From NCBI GenBank assembly GCA_000827265.1, contig KN834788.1, positions 324,049-388,048 of the forward strand: a stretch of DNA of 64,000 nucleotides, read 5' to 3'. The notes below the pieces were generated by a model that did not search any database, was not told the DNA's origin, and saw only the letters and a list, made by a program, of their open reading frames with translations. Position numbers and translations under genes: made by a program. Shown here one piece after another: positions 57,224 through 64,000 of the stretch; within the stretch, counting starts at the first letter, position 1, and each line of letters starts with the position of its first letter. Source of the stretch: Collybiopsis luxurians FD-317 M1. Taxonomy: Eukaryota; Basidiomycota; Agaricomycetes; Agaricales; Omphalotaceae.

Positions 57224-57422
57224 TCAAACGTCCGAACCCGTCTCCAAGGAGGGCTTCCAACGCGAAGTAACGTCATGTACGAATTTTCCAGCCGGAATAA
57301 CCAGATCCCAATGAAAAACGACGGATTTTAGGTAGTGGGTAGCAGTGGTGTCGGATAAGACTCGGGATTGTGGAAGGGGAAGGGACCGGGATATGAGCTG
57401 AAGGATCGATGCTACTACTTGC
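57224..57422 (-). other. Possible terminal exon of an unidentified gene
   Basis: After an AATCTAG acceptor the minus strand reads QVVASILQLISRSLPLPQS and continues to HWDLVIPAGKFVHDVTSRW, ending ETGSDV at TGA (complement 57224-57226). It looks coding but upstream exons cannot be found before the divergent DUF6533 gene at 57850, so it may be a remnant. Confidence 0.3.
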
Positions 57423-57849
57423 CTAGATTGTAGTCTTATCCTTTGAACTAGGAATTACGCTTGTCTTCTTGCATTGTTTATTTCATCAATATACCCAAGG
57501 AGTTATATCATGATGGTTTCCTATCATGCATGAAGGAAGAACGATCAATCTTTTTTAGTACGGCTTCAGTCTCGGAGTGACAACTGGCTGTCGGCTGTCG
57601 AAATGCTTGGCCGTTAAGCGACCGATGGTAGTCCTTGCAGGGGATCCTAACACATACCTTCGAGTCTCCAATATCATTGCCAGCCAGTGCCATGGGGTAT
57701 TTCTGGCCATGAACCCTAGCAACATGACACAATCAATCTCTGGCGGGAGTTCATCATCCGAGGGCAATGAACAACAGGACGAAAGCATATATAAGCACTA
57801 GCGATGCTCTGCTGGTGTGGACAAAGTTTATTTTCTTCCACATTCGCTT
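57423..57849. other. Intergenic region upstream of the DUF6533 gene
   Basis: Minus-strand frames (57508-57788) contain no recognised domain. Presumed promoter of the DUF6533 gene. Confidence 0.35.
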
Positions 57850-59504
57850 CATGGCTTTTACCTCCTATAATTCTAAGTTGACTGAAACAGCAACATTTCA
57901 AGAGCTCAGCTCTGTATGTTCTTGCAACATTTCATATTCTTCTTGCATTAACAGAGTTGCCTGCGCCGTAGTACTTTCTGGGTTTGTAAAATCTTGTCCA
58001 AAAAATTTCAGCTCATCCACAATCATAGTTGCGACCTCCACTCTTCTCATTTATGACTATTGTCTGACTTTGGACTTGGAGTGCAAGCTAGTGTGGGCTC
58101 GGCCTTTGAAATGGTTTAATGTATTGTATCTGGTGCAGCGGTATCTGCCCTTGATAGATACTGTGGTCATGCTTAACATTGGTGAGCGAATGTAACCAAA
58201 TTACCCTGGAGCACTGAACCTCCCTGTCAAAGGTACCTATGCTTCTACTCCTAGTCAAACATATTGTTATAGAGTGGATGATTCCGGACTATGTGTGTAA
58301 CTTCTAACAACTTTTGAGGAGTAATTAAAAAAGATGTGTCCATGCATGCAGGGCTCCATATTGCAGGGATAGGCTAGTCTCTCACTCAGTTTCTGATTGC
58401 AAACACATTGCTCATGTACAGCAAACTCAAGGGTTATCGGAAGGTAAACTCTCCCATATGCTATTTAGGCTGTGTACTGATCTAATTTCCCCCTGCCCTT
58501 AAAGTTATTCTCTCACTTCGAGTATGGGCGGTATCTCGAGATCACTTTCGCCATCTGGTATACGTCATTCCAGCATCCTTTGTTCTGGTGTGGGTCGCAC
58601 TTTCGGCAATGATAGGTATATTCTGGTCTAGACACAGCTGTAGGTGTTCCCCTAGTCCCGATACCTTTTTCTCAGCAAAAGTTGGATTTTGCAGTTGATT
58701 CACGTCCGGCCTTAGACCCATTGGATCAAGGTTGTCTGCGTGCGCACAGCATAATCAACTTTGCAGTGCTCTATGGCTTAGTTATGCTGCATGAACTCGG
58801 TGGGCCTTTGTTTCTCCCTGCATGACCTGCAAACTAATTCATTTCTGTGGAAGGGGGTTTTACCATACTTGTCTATTGCACAGTCTTACAATGCGAGTAC
58901 TAAATAAGATACTTTTTTTTAAGGTCTAATCTGAAAGTTCCTTCTCTCTAGATAGGGAAGGAAAGCACTCGAAGCTTTATAAACCTGTGTATCGCGACGG
59001 TGAGCAACTTTGTGCCTTACTAAGCATATGCCAACTCCCGCACTATCCTCATTAAAGGTATATTTCAATATGTTCTGATGTTCGGTGAGCTATAACTTTG
59101 CATAGTCCGTCAAGATTTCTAACCGAACTTAGTACTGGTTATCATCAATCTTATCGTGGTGATATCCATATCGGTAAGTGCTTGAGAATTCCTCAGAGGT
59201 CTTTCATCTTACTGGGTTACCCAACAATTCAGGTCAATCTCGATTTCCTTCTCATGCCGTAGGACTCTTTGCATTCGCTCATACAACTCGCGTGATGTTT
59301 GTCTGATACTAGCATTTTTACAGTTTGATCCGTGTCTTTCATTCCATCACAACAAGTCGAGTAGTGCTTCACATTCGCGAGGCAATGAATCAAACAGTCA
59401 TCCAATCTTTCGGAGACCCAATTTCAACAGGCATAAGCAGCAATATTAGGGATCCCATTGAATTTTCTTCAAGACCTATACAATTACCGCATACAATGGG
59501 ATAA
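57850..59504 (+). CDS. DUF6533 multi-helix membrane protein
   Basis: Fungal membrane protein of unknown function, distinct from the seven-helix family of this window. The diagnostic N-terminal block is TLLIYDYCLTLDLECKLVW followed by ARPLKWFNVLYLVQRYLPLID. Exons I could place: to VVMLNI near 58180; GTYASTPSQTYCYR (58233 on); a helix SLTQFLIANTLLMYSK near 58376; VILSLRVWAVSRDHFRHLVYV (58505-58615); QKLDFAVDSRPALDPLDQGC to HEL (about 58678-58800); KHSKLYKPVYRDG; IFQYVLMF; VLVIINLIVVISIS; VNLDFLLMP; and SLIRVFHSITTSRVVLHIRE to the end at TAA 59502-59504. Exon edges near 57910-58050 and 58340-58380 are uncertain; an unspliced reading of the latter has a TAG, so a broken gene cannot be excluded. 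Confidence 0.6.
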
Positions 59505-60639
59505 TCCCAAGACTACAATTCTAGTAAGCTTGGGATCATCCTATTTCCCCAGCAGTTACCTCAGTGACCACTTCATCTCATCCCATCCTATCCTATCCTA
59601 TCCCATCCTATCTTATCCAGTACCTACTAATACTTGCCGGATCTGGCCCCAGCAGCAGTGTTGCCGAAGGCCCCTACCTGATGATGTGGTGGGTGTGGTG
59701 AGATAGAAAACAAACACCAAAAACACCCAAGAACACTAAGTTCAAAGGGGCCTTTAGCAGTTGAAGTTTAAATGGGGGTTGGAGTAGTAGTAGTGTTGGT
59801 AGAGTGCACAAGTTTTAAGTTTAATCAAAATCCAAATTGCAATGTCAAAACCAAAATACCAAGTTCAAACACAATAATCAAGTTTAACAAGAACACCAAA
59901 CACAGAACAGAACACAGAACACCACTCTTTGACTTTAACTCTGCACCAAAGTTCTAGACTAATTCCAAACCAGATCGAATGCCTGATAAAGAGGGAGCTG
60001 TCAGAACCTGACTCTCCTTCCCATTTCCTGTCTACTTATATACTAAAATCCCTTCCCCATATAGTATTTCCATGCAATATTAAATCTGATTCCCGCGACT
60101 ATATAACCTTTTCTACCTGGGTCCCCTTCATGAGTCATGATTTATATTGCCAACTTCGGCCATCTCGTCATGTCAAATAGCCAAATTAATGGCAGTTAAA
60201 ATGCTGTTTCGCCGTGACAGGTCTAGACCCGGTAAAATGGGTAAATACCCCATATGAATAATACACTTGTCTGACATTGTCTTGGCCATTCTTGGGCAGT
60301 CCTGGTCATTGTGGCACCATGAACATAGAACCTCGCACACTGTCACTGATCCATTCTCATGCAATTCTAGTCAGATACACTTGGAAAAACACTAAGTCCC
60401 TTTGATTTGGCTGGTCTAGAATTAAACTAAGGGATTCTATAATCACTGTACTGAAAGTATAACTCTGCTCACTGCCAGACTACAAGGTGAATCTGTACAT
60501 TTTATAGACTTGTAGTTGTCTCTGATGAGGAGCCAAGCTTGGAAAAGTATATGGTATGACAGCAGTCATATCACTGAATGGCATTTTCCTTTTGAACCAG
60601 CCAATGGCGGTTCTTTCCTTTCTCTCTCTTACTTCGACA
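59505..60639. other. Intergenic region with microsatellite
   Basis: Starts with a (CCTAT)n tract, then sequence rich in AACAC/CAAA motifs (59700-59920). No gene recognised; LTR-like or other repeat content is possible but no matching second copy lies in this window. Confidence 0.4.
59577..59620. repeat. (CCTAT)n microsatellite
   Basis: About eight imperfect CCTAT/CCCAT units. Confidence 0.9.
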
Positions 60640-61980
60640 ATGCAGACAAGGAGTGTAAATGCTTCGAAGTTAAATCAGTTGATTCAAAACCAGCTTGAAA
60701 AAGCGGATCGCTATAAAGGAAAACTTATTCCTCCTGCAAATAAATTGGCTCCTCGCATCGTTCATCGCTCAATTGATTACACTGGCAAAATGACCGAAAG
60801 CGATCTTTCTGACGAGCCCATCGATGAGGTCGCATCACTCGTCCTCACAGATGCTGCCTCCTCGCCTTCCTTTTACTGGACCCTTGTAAAACCCATAATG
60901 GATCGTTTCTTGGAAAACTTGACAGAAAGAAGCTTAGAAGCAATATACGGAGTGCTCATCGAATGGAGACAGTCCTTCTGCCAAAGAGAACTTGTCGAGC
61001 TTCACTTATCAAGTGCCGACCCTCCGCCATCTTTCGAAACTCTGCGAGGCTACCTTCAGGAATTGACGCCCTTAATTGTACTCAACGATAACATCGAGCC
61101 GGGAGGCTGAGGGTTTGTTGATAAAGGAGACGACAGTAACGAGGTCACGATTCTGGCTGAAGTAGCACTCGATCTAAATTTAGTTTGGAGGAATGAGGGA
61201 CTTGTACTGGAGGTATGTCATGTTATCCTTCAAGAAATAAATATCAACGAAACTACAGAGAGCCAATGATTGGCCCGACCATGCACTCCACATAACTTTC
61301 ATGACCGCTACATCGACTTTACATGGGTTGATGCATGCATCTGCGAAATATGTTTTCCAGTCCCTCCAATTTTTAATGGGATTGACGATTCCGGACACCA
61401 ATTAGAGCTGCCCGCTTGGAGAACAACACCATCAGCTGTGTGGGATGGAAGGCAGAATGAGACAGGAAGATTTCAACATATATCATATATCGTGGGGCGA
61501 TATCACCTCGTACCGCGTCATTACCAAAAAATTGGTGAATCAGGTAAATTTCTGTGCAACTGAGATGGAATAATTGAAAGGGAATTTTTTTCAATCAAAA
61601 AGATCGCCGACTGAGTGCAAAAGCTTTGGAAACTTTGCGCTTCGACTGTGCGCTCTGCTCATTGCTCATCGAACCGGAGAACTCTGATCCACCTGAGTTC
61701 AGATTATGTTATGGATTGGTCGGACTGGTTCAAATTCGAAAGACTCATAATCGAATCTGAGGAAGCTCCATCGTGGAATCCGAATGGTCCGTCAGGCAGT
61801 GGTTTGGTTGTTCTTGGCGAGGGCATCATCGGGGTGTCATGTGGAGGTGACAAGTGTAAGCAACTTGAAGACTTGACGGAAAGCACAACTAAGCTGGTCC
61901 TACAGATTTGTGCACCTGTTTGGGAAGCAACCATAAACCTACATGTAGGAAATTTTCGAAATAGCAAGTTCGAATTGTAA
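60640..61980 (+). pseudogene. Decayed gene of unknown family
   Basis: Clearly protein-derived sequence across about 1.3 kb with several breaks. It reads MQTRSVNASKLNQLIQNQLE, a segment with PIMDRFLENLTERSLEAIYG, and LIVLNDNIEPGG. An in-frame TGA follows (61108-61110), after which coding-like sequence resumes in the same frame (SNEVTILAEVALDLNLVWRN). After a 46-nt intron (61213-61258) comes RANDWPDHALHITFMTATS ending at TAG 61403. The next piece is in another frame (FQHISYIVGRYHLVPRHYQK). After another intron comes LSAKALETLRFDCALCSLL, and an apparent one-base insertion near 61700 shifts frame before DWSDWFKFERLIIESEEAPS and the C-terminus FRNSKFEL. I associate the pattern with a lineage-expanded basidiomycete hypothetical family but cannot name it. 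Confidence 0.55.
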
Positions 61981-62940
61981 CTTGTGTCAGCCTCATGTTG
62001 TATTTTAGGTAAATTAATATTCTATATCATACGCTGAAAAACAGACGAAGAATCTTTCCCTTTCCCTTTCTCTACCAGTGCCTATCCCTCAAAAATGCTT
62101 ATAAGGGATCTGTTGTGCTGAAAACCTCGGATTATTGTATAAGTTGATTCAGACGATTACATCTGAGCATCAACATCGAGCTAAGCGGTAAACAAGCTCA
62201 GCGCGAAACGGGTATTTGGTCCGGTTTTTTTTTAGCTTTCAAACTCTCATGCTCCCTACTTTCCAGTTACCCATATCTACACGGGCGAAAATTATAGGTT
62301 ATTTGTATTCTTTTGCAACTGGTTGACTAACAGCTTTTATATCTTGCGGACCTGATGCGCCCAAGCACAAACGAAAGCGAATGAAAATCAGTCAATCCGT
62401 ATGACGGATTTAGCGACAAGTTGTCCCAACATTGGATGACACCTTCGTGGGGAAAGGAAATGATATTGATTATCAAGACGGTTGTCGCTGCAATGATGAT
62501 AAGGTGAGGTAGTGTAAGGAAGTTTATTACTGGCTTGAAACAAATGGTTGTCTCGTTGGGAAATGTGTACTGCACAGGGAGTGAATTCACTTCAAGGCAG
62601 TATTGTTTGTGTGTTTGACAGAAGATAACAACTCGTGATTTCGACACAGAGGCAGCAACCGAATATGCGGGCATTCGCGATTTTATAGTCATGCTCAAGC
62701 AAGCTTCTCTCCAGGAAGTGGAGCCTAGTTGCAAAATCTGCGAATATTTAGACGTGGCGGCGAGACCGACCGATAAACCGTTGACCCATTGATGCATCAA
62801 GGGTCTTGTACTTGCTCCATCTTCTCCCGGGTGTATTGTGCCTAATTGTAATTGGAGATGCATAGATTGTATCGAGCCACTTGATTCTACAGTAATTATA
62901 TAACAACTGGTAAAGCCTGCCAATTGGCTCTTGAAAATGA
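61981..62940. other. Intergenic region
   Basis: A long minus-strand frame (62327-62944) is open but lacks motifs and lies beyond the stop of seven-helix copy K; no gene supported. Confidence 0.4.
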
Positions 62941-64000
62941 TCATTCTGAGGGGTTCCTTCCGGAGTGTGAACGGACAATAGTAGTTGAAATATTGTCTTC
63001 CCGGTGAGAGCTTTCAAATGTCTGGTTGAGATGAAAAGTCTCATTTACTGGAGAACTATCCATGTTGATTAAAACGACAACTGCCATGGGATACCATGCC
63101 TATTAAATTTAAGGATGAATATCAGCTGTGCTTACAAAATCATAAAAGAGACCTACAGAAGCAAGACCGTTTATACCACCCATAACATTGTAAGCCAGGA
63201 GAAATCCACCGCTATTTACAGGTCCATATATGTGGAGGAGGGTAAGGAGAGTATAGATGACCTGTATTGTGCAATATATAGCACCAGACTCAATGAACAA
63301 AAGTAGAATATTCTGAGCCCTAGTTCGTTTGTGAATGGCAACTTCAATTGTTATTTGATGGTGATTCCTGAGCAGCAAACCGAATGGTCAGAGTTGTGTA
63401 ACTATTACAGGAAAACTTTAAATCACATACCATGCCCTCCATGCAATCAATCCTGTTGCAAACATGTTAACTACAAGTGAAACCATAATTGATATCCAGT
63501 CCAAGGTCGTAGCAGAATTGGATATTGATACTTGAATCTCAATGTTATCCACAATGCAATCAGCAATTTGAATTCCTATATGGTATCATATCAAGGGTTC
63601 AGTGAACTTGTTAGCCTGAGATGGGCTGACTATGCACCAATATTGAAAATTGTGAGGATCATAAGTGCGATTTGCCAACGCCTTTCCTGCTGAAACAAGA
63701 CCCAGGCTCTCCAAACTACGATGAAATCACTCAAAAGAACCTGGATAATGGAATCAAGCCATTGAGTGAGAGATCAACACAGTAAACTCACGGAAATTGT
63801 TATATCCCAGCTTGACATATAATTTAAGGGCAAAGCTTTGATGTTCGACTTTTGAGCTAGCGCTTCAAGTTCTCCCTGCTTCTTTGGCTCTATGTCAACA
63901 AGAATGACCTGGTCTTGTATGAAAGGGGCTGCTGCGTTGACAAACATATTCCAAGTCAAGGCCGTAAATGTGATGATTAGGCAGGCAAGCAGAGCAATCC
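62941..64000 (-). CDS. Seven-helix membrane protein, copy K (5' end beyond window)
   Basis: Long-tail subfamily; exons 1-2 and the start of exon 3 lie past the window edge. Exon 3 reads ALLACLIITFTALTWNMFVN and ends KALPLNYMSSWDITIS. Then VLLSDFIVVWRAWVLFQQERRWQIALMIL; GIQIADCIVDNIEI with VVNMFATGLIAWRAW; NHHQITIEVAIHKRTRAQNILLLFIESGAIYCTIQ; and AWYPMAVVVLINMDSSPVNE, tail ending RSHSGRNPSE with TGA at complement 62941-62943. Visible joins keep frame. It shows that the family continues beyond 64 kb. Confidence 0.78.

Noticed and set aside
62327..62944. A 205-codon minus-strand frame as a gene downstream of copy K
   Set aside because: No motif, and its open length is compatible with chance; it overlaps the end of copy K in another frame.

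Overview
The window looks like a stretch of an Agaricomycete (mushroom-forming basidiomycete) nuclear genome. Genes are cut by many short introns, mostly 45-70 nt with GT..AG ends plus several GC..AG ends. Families typical of that group are present: a Zn2Cys6 regulator with a long N-terminal extension, a DUF6533 protein, a Sec2-type Rab exchange factor, and an expanded family of seven-helix membrane proteins. Exons were joined by eye from reading-frame continuity and paralogue comparison, so junctions are models.

Region 1 (1-22 kb) is rich in oxidoreductases. In order it holds the C-terminal end of a berberine-bridge-type FAD oxidase, aldo-keto reductase 1 (+), a Zn2Cys6 transcription factor (-), a zinc alcohol/formaldehyde dehydrogenase-like gene (-), aldo-keto reductase 2 (-), and aldo-keto reductase 3 (-). 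A 323-nt N gap at 15940-16262, flanked by LTR-like arms in inverted orientation, and one broken membrane-protein gene lie between reductases 2 and 3. The mixture suggests a small metabolic or detoxification neighbourhood, but no polyketide, peptide or terpene synthase is seen.

Region 2 (22.9-33.3 kb) contains an intact seven-helix gene, a gene-poor stretch, a MYND-like zinc-finger remnant, a 2-oxoglutarate/Fe(II) oxygenase, and the most striking locus. This is a 12-exon gene (29135-31775) whose protein joins an MLKL-like four-helix N-terminal domain to a degenerate (pseudo)kinase domain and a C-terminal domain. Just upstream in its own direction lies a second copy holding only the helical domain (32558-33272).

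Region 3 (34-52 kb) is an array of seven-helix paralogues on the minus strand (34003, 38249, 41291, 44910 and 50575) with relics between them. Part of it is a segmental duplication (about 44.7-46.6 kb versus 50.4-52.3 kb) that also carries pieces of the Sec2 locus: a Sec2 pseudogene at 43.8-44.6 kb, an orphan Sec2 5' flank at 49.6 kb, and the intact gene at 54.3-56.5 kb.

Region 4 (54-64 kb) has the intact Sec2-like gene, a DUF6533 gene, a decayed gene of unknown family, and a further seven-helix paralogue cut by the window end. In all, ten seven-helix copies or fragments occur: seven intact or apparently intact (one of them truncated by the window edge), one with a premature stop, and two relics.
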